Below, piece by piece: positions 26,888-34,835 of a stretch of 64,000 bases of DNA. Location of the stretch: positions 1 through 64,000 of the forward strand of contig NZ_JANFAK020000034.1 of NCBI RefSeq assembly GCF_024721315.2, read 5' to 3'. The notes under the pieces are model-generated. The model was not told the DNA's origin. It saw only the letters and a list, made by a program, of their open reading frames with translations, and made no database searches. Source of the stretch: Streptomyces sp. Isolate_45. GTDB lineage: Bacteria; Actinomycetota; Actinomycetes; Streptomycetales; Streptomycetaceae. The first letter of the stretch is position 1; each line of letters starts with the position of its first letter. Both the position numbers and the translations under genes were made by a program.

Positions 26888-27445
26888 ATGGCCCTTGAGC
26901 ACGCGATCCTCGTCTCCCTGCTGGAGCAGCCGGGCTCCGGCTACGAGCTGGCCCGCCGCTTCGACCGGTCCATCGGATACTTCTGGACCGCGACGCACCA
27001 GCAGATCTACCGCGTGCTCAAGCGCATGGAGGCCGACGGCTGGATCGACGTCCGGGAGGTGCCCCAGCAGGGCCGTCCGGACAAGAAGGAGCACTCCGTC
27101 GCCGAGGCCGGCCGCGCCGCCCTCTCCGCCTGGCTCTGCGAGCCGATCCAGCCCGACAGCGTCCGGCACGAACTCGCCGTCAAGATCCGCGGGGCGGCCT
27201 TCGACGACGACCCCGCCACCCTGATCCGCGAGGTCGAACGGCACCACCTCGCGCACGCCGACCGGCTCACGCACTACCTCGCCGGTGAACGGCGCGACTT
27301 CACCGGCCCGGACGCCCCCGCCGGATCCGACGCGGGCCGCGAGCTCCAGCACGTGGTGCTCCGCGGCGGCATCGCCTACGAGCGGATGCAGCTCGCCTGG
27401 CTGGAGGACGTACTGGCCACGCTCCACCGGCTCGCCGAGCACTGA
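26888..27445 (+). CDS. PadR family transcriptional regulator
   Basis: A 185-residue protein from ATG 26888. The winged-helix N terminus (ALEHAILVSLLEQPGSGYEL, then RVLKRMEADGWIDVREV with a GRPDKKEHSVAEAGRAALSA wing) is typical of PadR. A C-terminal helical dimerisation domain of the Vir_act_alpha_C type (PF10400) follows. It probably represses transcription in the cytoplasm. A palindrome lies directly upstream and the acyl-CoA dehydrogenase gene starts 82 bases downstream. Confidence 0.92.
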   Translation: MALEHAILVSLLEQPGSGYELARRFDRSIGYFWTATHQQIYRVLKRMEADGWIDVREVPQQGRPDKKEHSVAEAGRAALSAWLCEPIQPDSVRHELAVKIRGAAFDDDPATLIREVERHHLAHADRLTHYLAGERRDFTGPDAPAGSDAGRELQHVVLRGGIAYERMQLAWLEDVLATLHRLAEH

Positions 27446-27527
27446 ACCCCGCCCGGCCCCGGAGGCCGCCGGGAGCGGCCGCCGGCCCCGCCCCGACACC
27501 ATCCCCCGACCCGAAAGGCGCACACCG

Positions 27528-29252
27528 ATGACCGACCCGCTGCTGTTCAACCCGCGGACCTACGACCCCGCGCACTTCGACCCCGAGACCCGCCGGCTGT
27601 TGCGCGCCACCGTCGACTGGTTCGAGGACCGCGGCAAGCGCCGGCTGATCGAGGACTACCGCACCCGTGCCTGGCTGGGCGACTTCCTGGCCTTCTCCGC
27701 GAAGGAGGGCCTCTTCGCGACCTTCCTGACGCCGGCGTCCGCCGCCGGCCCGCAGGAGGGCGACAAGCGCTGGGACACCGCGCGGATCGCCGCCCTCAAC
27801 GAGATCTTCGGTTTCTACGGCCTCGACTACTGGTACGCGTGGCAGGTGACCATCCTCGGTCTCGGCCCGGTCTGGCAGAGCGACAACGCCGCCGCCCACG
27901 AGCGTGCCGCCGAACTCCTCTCCGAGGGCGAGGTGTTCGCCTTCGGCCTGTCCGAGAAGACCCACGGCGCCGACATCTACTCCACCGACATGCTGCTGAC
28001 GCCGCAGGGCGACGGAGGCTTCCTGGCCACCGGGTCCAAGTACTACATCGGCAACGGCAACGCCGCCGGTCTCGTCTCCGTCTTCGGCCGCCGCACCGAC
28101 GTGGAGGGCCCCGACGGTTACGTGTTCTTCGCCGCCGACAGCCGCCACCCGGCGTACCGGCTCGTGAAGAACGTCGTCGACTCCTCCAAGTACGTCAGCG
28201 AGTTCCGGCTGGAGGACTACCCGGTCACCGCCGCCGACGTCCTGCACACCGGCCGCGCCGCCTTCGACGCCGCCCTGAACACCGTCAACGTCGGCAAGTT
28301 CAACCTCTGCACGGCTTCGATCGGCATCTGCGAGCACGCGATGTACGAGGCCGTCACCCACGCGCAGAACCGCGTCCTCTACGGCCGTCCCGTCACCGCC
28401 TTCCCGCACGTGCGCAGGGAGCTGGCCGACGCCTACGTCCGCCTCGTCGGCATGAAGCTGTTCAGCGACCGCGCCGTCGACTACTTCCGCTCCGCCGGCC
28501 CCGACGACCGCCGCTACCTCCTCTTCAACCCGATGACGAAGATGAAGGTGACCACGGAGGGCGAGAAGGTCATCGACCTGATGTGGGACGTCATCGCGGC
28601 CAAGGGCTTCGAGAAGGACACCTACTTCGCACAGGCCGCCGTCGAGATCCGCGGCCTGCCGAAGCTGGAGGGCACGGTCCACGTCAACCTCGCCCTGATC
28701 CTGAAGTTCATGCGCAACCACCTGCTGGAGCCGGCCGAGTACGCGCCCGTCCCGACCCGCCTCGACGCGGCCGACGACGACTTCCTCTTCCGTCAGGGCC
28801 CGGCCCGCGGCCTCGGCTCCGTACGCTTCCACGACTGGCGTCCCGCCTTCGACGCGTACGCCGCCCTGCCGAACGTCGGCCGCTTCCGCGAGCAGGCCGA
28901 CGCCCTGTGCGCGTTCGTCACGACCGCCGCGCCCGACGAGGCGCAGAGCCGTGACCTCGACCTCCTCCTGGCCGTGGGCCAGCTGTTCGCCCTGGTCGTC
29001 CACGGCCAGCTGATCCTGGAGCAGGCCCGCCTGACGGGCCTGGACGAGGACGTGCTCGACGAGCTGTTCGCCGTACTCGTGCGGGACTTCTCCGCGCACG
29101 CCGTCGAACTGCACGGCAAGGACTCCGCCACCCCGGAACAGCAGGCCTGGGCACTCGGAGCGGTCCGCCGCCCCGTCGTCGACGCCGACCGCTCGGGCCG
29201 CGTCTGGGCGCGGGTCGAGGCGCTGGCCGGTGCGTACGAGATGAAGCCGTAG
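27528..29252 (+). CDS. Acyl-CoA dehydrogenase family protein, 574 aa
   Basis: The start is ATG 27528 with GAAAGGCG upstream. The N-terminal helical domain is followed by FAFGLSEKTHGADIYSTDML (about 139-158) and FLATGSKYYIGNGNAAG, where FAD and the acyl chain bind. The C-terminal helical domain has RVLYGRPVTAFPHVRRELAD near 283-302. It is longer than a normal acyl-CoA dehydrogenase (about 380-400 aa), so it has an extra C-terminal region (about 410-574), as in AidB-like and acyl-CoA oxidase-like members. Lipid oxidation or desaturation is the likely role, but the substrate is unknown. It faces the radical SAM gene, with two hairpins in the gap. Confidence 0.88.
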   Translation: MTDPLLFNPRTYDPAHFDPETRRLLRATVDWFEDRGKRRLIEDYRTRAWLGDFLAFSAKEGLFATFLTPASAAGPQEGDKRWDTARIAALNEIFGFYGLDYWYAWQVTILGLGPVWQSDNAAAHERAAELLSEGEVFAFGLSEKTHGADIYSTDMLLTPQGDGGFLATGSKYYIGNGNAAGLVSVFGRRTDVEGPDGYVFFAADSRHPAYRLVKNVVDSSKYVSEFRLEDYPVTAADVLHTGRAAFDAALNTVNVGKFNLCTASIGICEHAMYEAVTHAQNRVLYGRPVTAFPHVRRELADAYVRLVGMKLFSDRAVDYFRSAGPDDRRYLLFNPMTKMKVTTEGEKVIDLMWDVIAAKGFEKDTYFAQAAVEIRGLPKLEGTVHVNLALILKFMRNHLLEPAEYAPVPTRLDAADDDFLFRQGPARGLGSVRFHDWRPAFDAYAALPNVGRFREQADALCAFVTTAAPDEAQSRDLDLLLAVGQLFALVVHGQLILEQARLTGLDEDVLDELFAVLVRDFSAHAVELHGKDSATPEQQAWALGAVRRPVVDADRSGRVWARVEALAGAYEMKP

Positions 29253-29260
29253 CGGGCCCC

Positions 29261-29323
29261 GGGTCCGGCCCGGCGGCCGGACCCGATCCCGGCCCGGCCC
29301 CGTCGTCACGCGCGACGGGGCCG
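29261..29323. terminator. Two hairpins between convergent genes
   Basis: GGGTCCGG (29261-29268) pairs with CCGGACCC (29277-29284). CGGCCCCGTCG (29295-29305) pairs with CGACGGGGCCG (29313-29323). Together they separate the convergent acyl-CoA dehydrogenase and radical SAM genes. Confidence 0.75.
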
Positions 29324-29332
29324 GACCGGCCG

Positions 29333-30688
29333 TCAGGCCTGGTCGCCCTCCAGCCCCTCCAGGCTGTCCATGAACGAGCTGACGGAGAACACCGCGCGGC
29401 CGGGGCCGGCCGGGCCGTAGCCGGGAGGGGAGCTCAGGCCGAACTCCTCCAGCGTCGCCCGGTAGGTCTCCAGCAGCCGGATGTGGTATTCGAGCGGCGC
29501 GCCGAGCGGGTTGGCCTTGCCGAGCGGCGTCGTCGGCTCCGGGCACCAGGTGGTGAAGCGCGGCACGACGCCGTGCGACATGAAGTACCGCAGGCCCTCA
29601 CGGGTCGACTCGATCGCCTCGCCGACCTTGGTGAAGCCGAACGGCTCGGCCATCTCGATGCCCGCGACGAAGTTGGGGATCACGTTGCGCGGCCCGAACA
29701 CCTCGGTGGACTCCAGGATCCGGCGGTGCCATTCGTCGCGGCCGACGTAGCGCTCCTTGCCCGGGCAGTGCAGCTCGAACAGCCGTCGGTCCCACACCTC
29801 GAAGTTGGGGTGGTAGATGCGGATGCCGTAGTCGTGGAAGCGCTGCACGTCGTCGCGGGGCAGGGCCTGGGCGACGACCTTGCCGGTCCACCGCCCGGGG
29901 AAGCGCTCCTCGATGGCCTTCGCGTAGTGGCCGTAGAAGTCGGCCTCGTCACGGCCGGCGACCTTGGAGGTGATCGAGCCTCCCGTGAGGGTGTAGGCCT
30001 TGGACGCGCCGGTCGTGTCGTACCGGTCGATGATCTCCAGGGCCTCCAGCACCTCCTCGACCGGCTTCACACCGGTGTACGGGCGACCCGCCGCCTTGTG
30101 CTGGCGCCAGTTGTGGTTGATGTCGCAGAACTGGCACTCCTCCTTGGCGCCGAAGTACTGGCACACCCGGAACACCGTCAGGTAGATGAGGTAGCCCCAC
30201 TGGATGGTCGGCGCGACCTCCATCACCGACTTGCCGTTCGACAGCTTGTGCCGGTAGTACTCCGGCATCGGGGGCAGGCCGACGTCCGCGATCCGCGCGC
30301 CGTCCAGGTACAGGCCCAGCGTGCCGTCGTCGCCGCCGCGCACCACGTACGGGGAGTCCGGGTTGACCCGTACGGAGACGACGGTGCGGCGCAGTTCGTA
30401 CGGCCCGCCGGTGAGGACGATCTCCTCGGGCGGGCGGTTGAGCGCGGCGGCCCCCAGCTCGGGCAGCGTGCGGTGGTCGAAGGAGAAGATGAAGTACGAC
30501 TTCGGTTTGACGTCGCCGCTGCCCCCGTCGGCGGTGCCGCTGAGCGCGGACTCGTCGAAGGCCATGCCGCCGCGCAGCAGGTCTTCCTTGATCACGGCTT
30601 CCCGGGGCACGTGGGGGAAACGGCCCATCAGGTCCTCGACCAGTGCGGTGCGGCGAGTGCCGTCCGTGCCGTCTGCGTGCTGCTTCAT
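29333..30688 (-). CDS. Radical SAM enzyme with non-canonical CX8CX2C cluster motif
   Basis: A 451-residue protein from ATG 30688 with GGAG upstream. The only tight cysteine cluster is C176-x8-C185-x2-C188 (VCQYFGAKEECQFCDIN), instead of the standard CxxxCxxC. A GGSIT element near residue 231, an EVLEALEIIDRYDTTGASKA helix and an FEVWDRRLFELHCPGKERY block follow in the order of a TIM-barrel radical SAM fold. The first 160 residues form a separate domain I do not recognise. The reaction is unknown. It is the second gene after the TetR gene on the same strand, and its lipid-type neighbour suggests a fatty-acyl or lipid substrate. Confidence 0.75.
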   Translation of the reverse strand: MKQHADGTDGTRRTALVEDLMGRFPHVPREAVIKEDLLRGGMAFDESALSGTADGGSGDVKPKSYFIFSFDHRTLPELGAAALNRPPEEIVLTGGPYELRRTVVSVRVNPDSPYVVRGGDDGTLGLYLDGARIADVGLPPMPEYYRHKLSNGKSVMEVAPTIQWGYLIYLTVFRVCQYFGAKEECQFCDINHNWRQHKAAGRPYTGVKPVEEVLEALEIIDRYDTTGASKAYTLTGGSITSKVAGRDEADFYGHYAKAIEERFPGRWTGKVVAQALPRDDVQRFHDYGIRIYHPNFEVWDRRLFELHCPGKERYVGRDEWHRRILESTEVFGPRNVIPNFVAGIEMAEPFGFTKVGEAIESTREGLRYFMSHGVVPRFTTWCPEPTTPLGKANPLGAPLEYHIRLLETYRATLEEFGLSSPPGYGPAGPGRAVFSVSSFMDSLEGLEGDQA

Positions 30689-30759
30689 TTCCGACTCCTC
30701 CAAGATCGCGCGCCGGGGCGCACGGGTGTGACGGCGGGCGCCGTGCCCGTCGGCACGGT

Positions 30760-31362
30760 TCAGTTCGTCCGGACGTCCAGTGCCTGGGCCATCATCGCGA
30801 AGGCGCGCTCGGCCACTGCGGCCGGGTCCTGCCGAGACTCGTCGCCGTCGCCGGCGCCGGCGCTCCACCGGTGCAGTGCCGTGTCGAAGGCGGTCATCGC
30901 CATGCCGGCGGCCAGCCGCGGGTAGAGGTCGGTCTCGACGTCGAGCTCCAGGCGGCGCGCCAGCTCCGCGGCCAGGTTGTCGCGCCAATCGGCCTGCCGC
31001 TCCAGGAAGCGGGCGCGCAGGGCCGGGGTGCGCAGGATGAGCCGCACCACCGGCAGCGCGCGGTCGGGGTGGTCGCCGCAGGCGCCCAGGGGGACCGAGA
31101 CGGCCTGCCACAGCGCCACCGAGGGCCGCTCCCCGGGCGGGCGGGCCGCGAGCTCGGCTGCGATGCCCGTGCCCATGTCGGCCAGGAACTGGACGACCAC
31201 GTCCTCCTTGGACGCGAAGTAGCGGAAGAACGTCCGCTTCGAGACGCCGGCCGTGGTCGCGATCTCGTCGATGGTGACCACGTCGAACCCCTTCAACGCC
31301 AGCAACCGGAGCGCCGCTTCGGTCAGCTCGTTCGACACGAGCCGACGTTTGCGCTGAGCCAT
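30760..31362 (-). CDS. TetR family transcriptional regulator
   Basis: A 200-residue protein taken from ATG 31362; GTG 31386 or the frame start at 31437 are alternatives because the ribosome site is weak. The DNA-binding helix-turn-helix (ELTEAALRLLALKGFDVVTI, then EIATTAGVSKRTFFRYFASK) is clear. The C-terminal ligand domain is TetR_C-like with LWQAVSVPLGACGD. It lies 71 bases upstream of the radical SAM gene on the same strand, so it probably controls that gene. No clear palindrome is seen between them. Confidence 0.88.
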   Translation of the reverse strand: MAQRKRRLVSNELTEAALRLLALKGFDVVTIDEIATTAGVSKRTFFRYFASKEDVVVQFLADMGTGIAAELAARPPGERPSVALWQAVSVPLGACGDHPDRALPVVRLILRTPALRARFLERQADWRDNLAAELARRLELDVETDLYPRLAAGMAMTAFDTALHRWSAGAGDGDESRQDPAAVAERAFAMMAQALDVRTN

Positions 31363-31570
31363 CGAGAGGGCGGGGTGGGCGATCACCGGCCCATCGTAAC
31401 GCGATGCCTCGGGGGGCACTCGGGCGCGTCCTGGCATCGAGTGTCAATGTCAGCAGCTCGTGCCGCATGGCATCCCGGCAGCGCTGGACCGCTGAACAGA
31501 TCCCGGACACGAACTCCACCGGCGGCCGACCGGGAGGCCGGCCGCCGCCTGCGGGAGCTGTCGGAAGGGC

Positions 31571-32311
31571 TCACGGACGTGCGGTTCGCGTGCGCGGCTT
31601 CCGCTTGGTCCACCGGTCGACCAGACTTCGCGCACCGGTGCGGGTGTCGACCGGCGCCGAGCGGGTGTCGGTACGGGGGAGCGTCTTGGTGTCGACGTCG
31701 ACGGCCGCGGCCGGCCGGTCGGGGGTCGGCCGCCGCTCCGCGACCGGGCGCGGCCCCCGCTGCCACCAGTGGTGACGGCGAGGGTGGACGGCGCGGCCCA
31801 TGCGGCGACCGAGGAAGAGGTAACCGAGCAGGGCTCCCGTGGTGTTGAGGATGACGTCGTCCACGTCGAAGGCCCGCCCCGTGACGAGCGCCCCCTGGAT
31901 CAGCTCGACGAGCGTCATCACCACGGCGGTCGTCAGCGCGACCCGGAGCAGCCCCCGGGCCTGCGGCAGCAGCACGGGCAGCAGCACGCCGAACGGGACG
32001 CCCAGCAGGATGTTGCCGCCGAGCTGCTTCGCGGCGTCCTTGACGGACGCCCCCTCCAGATAGGCCTCGATCGACGCACCCGGGTGGACGTTGCTGTGCA
32101 CGAGGGCCGCGGAGGCCGCCGACGGCTCCAGGGTGACGCGGGCCAGGGCGATGCTGAAGAGGACCGTCCCCACGAAGGCGCCCAGCATCGCCAGGACGCG
32201 CACCGCCGGATGGGCGGGCGGTCGCCGCGGCTCCGTCGGGACCGGCGTCGGCGGCCGTCTGCGCTGCCAGGCCCGGCGACGGGGCTCGGCGGAGTTCTCG
32301 GACTCGTGCAT
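31571..32311 (-). CDS. VanZ family membrane protein
   Basis: A 246-residue protein from ATG 32311, with GAGGAGTG upstream. After a basic N terminus there are four helices (LAMLGAFVGTVLFSIALARV; NILLGVPFGVLLPVLLPQAR; RVALTTAVVMTLVELIQGAL; VILNTTGALLGYLFLGRRMG) carrying the VanZ signature NILLGVPFG and DVDDVILNTTG. VanZ-like proteins are membrane proteins linked to glycopeptide resistance and other envelope functions; the exact activity is unknown. The tail is Arg-rich and unstructured. Confidence 0.9.
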   Translation of the reverse strand: MHESENSAEPRRRAWQRRRPPTPVPTEPRRPPAHPAVRVLAMLGAFVGTVLFSIALARVTLEPSAASAALVHSNVHPGASIEAYLEGASVKDAAKQLGGNILLGVPFGVLLPVLLPQARGLLRVALTTAVVMTLVELIQGALVTGRAFDVDDVILNTTGALLGYLFLGRRMGRAVHPRRHHWWQRGPRPVAERRPTPDRPAAAVDVDTKTLPRTDTRSAPVDTRTGARSLVDRWTKRKPRTRTARP

Positions 32312-32440
32312 GGTCACTCCTCGGGAACCGTTCGGTTGCTGGCGGGCCGTGTACCCCGCCGCGGGGCGTCCACGCCGCTCCGCGCCGAGCGGTGCCATCG
32401 TGATGTGGATGACCATGAACTGACGGGGCATCCGGTCCGC

Positions 32441-33127
32441 ATGGAGACCAAAGCGAACGATCCCGCGCCGTCCGCCGGACCGGACGCGCGACGCAGACGC
32501 CGCCGCCGGGCGGTGCGGGCCGCGGTAGCCCTGGCGGCCGTCGCCGTCCTGCTCCTGGTCGCCGGGCGGCTCCTCCAGCTGCCCGGCCTCGGTGACCTCT
32601 TCGGAACCCGGACCCATGACCGGACCGGTCCGGCCGTACTCACCTCCCTGCGCGACATGAGCCGGCTGGAGGGGGCGGCGGGCGACTACCAGGTCGTGGT
32701 GGACCTGGAGCGCGACGCGCCCTTCCTCCCCGACGCGGTCCGCGGCACGCGCACCCTGTACGTCGGCGCCGGCTCCGTCTCCGCCTACGTGGAACTGGGC
32801 GGGCTCGACGAACGGGCCGTCACCGTCGACGCGGACCGGACGGGCGTCACGCTGAAACTGCCCCACGCCGCCCTAGGGACCCCGGCGCTGGACCCGAACC
32901 GTTCGTACGCCGTGTCCAAACAGCGGGGGTTGCTGGACCGGCTCGGCGACCTGTTCTCGGACAACCCGTCGGGAGAGCAGGCCGTTCAGAAGCTCGCGGT
33001 CCAGCGCATCGACGAGGCGGCCCGCGCCGGTGGCCTCACCCAACGGGCCGAACGGAACACCACGGCGATACTGGAGGGCCTGCTGCGCTCGCTCGGCTTC
33101 GAAAGGATCTCCGTCTCCTACGCGTGA
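32441..33127 (+). CDS. DUF4230 domain membrane-anchored protein
   Basis: A 228-residue protein from ATG 32441. A single N-terminal helix (RAAVALAAVAVLLLVAGRLL, about 25-45) follows an Arg-rich start, followed by an extracellular DUF4230-like region (about 60-228). That region has GDYQVVVDLERDAPFLPDAV, GTRTLYVGAGSVSAYVELGG and FSDNPSGEQAVQKLAVQRID. The family is exported or membrane-bound and has unknown function. Its 3' end overlaps the amidase gene by 10 bases, convergent. Confidence 0.85.
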   Translation: METKANDPAPSAGPDARRRRRRRAVRAAVALAAVAVLLLVAGRLLQLPGLGDLFGTRTHDRTGPAVLTSLRDMSRLEGAAGDYQVVVDLERDAPFLPDAVRGTRTLYVGAGSVSAYVELGGLDERAVTVDADRTGVTLKLPHAALGTPALDPNRSYAVSKQRGLLDRLGDLFSDNPSGEQAVQKLAVQRIDEAARAGGLTQRAERNTTAILEGLLRSLGFERISVSYA

Positions 33128-34587
33128 GCGCCGCCGGCCGGGGCCCCGCCCGGAGTTCGACGGCCCCTGCCGGGGCCGATCGGGTCGATCGGGGTGAGGA
33201 CGCCGAGGCGGTCCTCGACCGCCTGCGCCGCCTCCAGGCACAGGTCCTCCCGGAAGGCGCGCCCCACGATCTGAACGCCGCAGGGCAGCCCGTCCGTGAC
33301 ACCGGTCGGCACGGCCACGGCCGGGACCCCCACGAAGCTGGTCACGGTGCACAACCGCATCCCCGCCGCGACCCGGTCCCGGCCCGCCACGTCGCGGGAC
33401 TCCAGGCCCGGCTCGACGGGCGGCTCGGTGAACGAGGGCCCCAGCAGCAGGGGGTGGGCGTCGAGGAACTCCGCCCAGGAGCGCCGGATGTTCATCCAGG
33501 TACCCATCAGCCGCACGAGTTCCTCGGCGTTCGCGGGCGGGGTCCGTTCCATGGCCATCGCGATGTACCGGTCCCCGCCCTCGCCGAGCAGCGTGCGCAC
33601 CCCCGGCCAGGACGGGGCGAACTCCGTCATGGTGATCCGGCCGTAGGCGTCGAGGGCCTCCTCCAGTCGCGGTACGTCGGCCACCTCGCGCACGTCGTAC
33701 CCGGCGTCCCGGAGCGCGCCGGCGGCGGCCTCCACGGCGGACCGGACCGCCGGATGCACGCCGAGCCCACCGGGATCCGTCACCACGGCCACCTTCACCG
33801 GGCCCGGCAGGGCGCCGCCGCGCAGCGGTACCGGTACGGCCCGGGGGTCGCGCGGATCGGTGCCGGCCAGCACCTCGAACGCCAGCCGCAGGTCGGCCAC
33901 CCTCCGGGCCAGCGGGCCGTCGGTGACCAGCATCTGGGAGGCCGGTCCGGGGTCGTCGGTGCCGAGGACGCGATGGTCCGCCGGGAACCGCCCCGCGGTC
34001 GGCTTCAGCCCCGCCACACCGCAGAACTGGGCCGGAACGCGGATCGAGCCGCCGGAGTCGTTGCCGAGGCCGAGGGCGGCCATGCCCGTGGCGACGGCGA
34101 CGGCGTCGCCCCCGCTGCTGCCGCCCGGGGTCACGGAGGCGTCCCACGGGTTGACGGTGTCGCCGAACAGCTCGCTGCGGGTGTGCATCCCGGCCAGGAT
34201 CAGGGTGGGTACGTTCGAGTGCCCGATCGGGACGGCCCCGGCGGCCCGCAGCCGGGCCACGGGCGGGGCGTCGGCGGCCGCCACCAGCCCGCGGAAGCGG
34301 GGGACGCCGAAGGTGGTGGGCACCCCTTCGACCGGGGTGCTCTCCTTGACCGTGAAGGGCACCCCCGCGAGCGGCCCGAGCACCTCACCGGCGGCCCGCG
34401 CGCGGTCGGTGCGCGCCGCGGCGGCACGGGCCCGATCGGCGATGAGCCGGGTGACCGCGTTCACCGCGGGGTTGACCGCGGCGATGCGCTCCAGGTGGCT
34501 CTCGACGAGCTCGACGGCCGATACCTCCCCCCTCCGCACGGCCGCCGACTGCCTGCCGGCCGACATCTTCCACAGGGCGTCACCCAT
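33118..34587 (-). CDS. Amidase signature family protein
   Basis: A 489-residue protein from ATG 34587. The amidase Ser-Ser-Lys triad is visible: K81 in PFTVKESTP, Ser157 in the GGSSGGDA motif (155-162), and Ser181 in NDSGGSIRVPA. The rest follows the amidase signature fold, ending in PTGVTDGLPCGVQIVGRAFR. It hydrolyses amides or possibly acyl-esters in the cytoplasm; the substrate is not evident. Two near-identical palindromes lie directly upstream, so it is probably repressed by an unseen regulator. Confidence 0.92.
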   Translation of the reverse strand: MGDALWKMSAGRQSAAVRRGEVSAVELVESHLERIAAVNPAVNAVTRLIADRARAAAARTDRARAAGEVLGPLAGVPFTVKESTPVEGVPTTFGVPRFRGLVAAADAPPVARLRAAGAVPIGHSNVPTLILAGMHTRSELFGDTVNPWDASVTPGGSSGGDAVAVATGMAALGLGNDSGGSIRVPAQFCGVAGLKPTAGRFPADHRVLGTDDPGPASQMLVTDGPLARRVADLRLAFEVLAGTDPRDPRAVPVPLRGGALPGPVKVAVVTDPGGLGVHPAVRSAVEAAAGALRDAGYDVREVADVPRLEEALDAYGRITMTEFAPSWPGVRTLLGEGGDRYIAMAMERTPPANAEELVRLMGTWMNIRRSWAEFLDAHPLLLGPSFTEPPVEPGLESRDVAGRDRVAAGMRLCTVTSFVGVPAVAVPTGVTDGLPCGVQIVGRAFREDLCLEAAQAVEDRLGVLTPIDPIGPGRGRRTPGGAPAGGAHA

Positions 34588-34615
34588 GACCCGTACCCGT
34601 CTTCCCGTACTCGTT

Positions 34616-34667
34616 CCGATGCGGTTGCATCGGTACTGTATCCCGCGGACCGATGCGAGCGCATCGG
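34616..34667. promoter_or_regulatory. Twin palindromic operators upstream of the amidase gene
   Basis: CCGATGCGGTTGCATCGG (34616-34633) and CCGATGCGAGCGCATCGG (34650-34667) share CCGATGC-N4-GCATCGG. Their centres are 34 bases apart. A TACAGT-like -10 for the amidase (on the - strand) lies between them, so binding at both could block the promoter. No matching regulator is adjacent. A TetR-type or similar dimeric repressor is the best guess. Confidence 0.8.
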
Positions 34668-34835
34668 AATAAGGGGGGCGCGCGGCGCCCCGCGCCCCTC
34701 CCGCGCGGCCCGGTGCCGCTTCTCACCCGGAGGGCCCACCCTGATGGACCGGCCGGAGGGCGCGCAGCAGGGTGGAGGTGGGCCACCTCCCGCCCCTGCC
34801 GGGCCGGGCGGCTTCCACAGCCGAGGAGACTGCCG

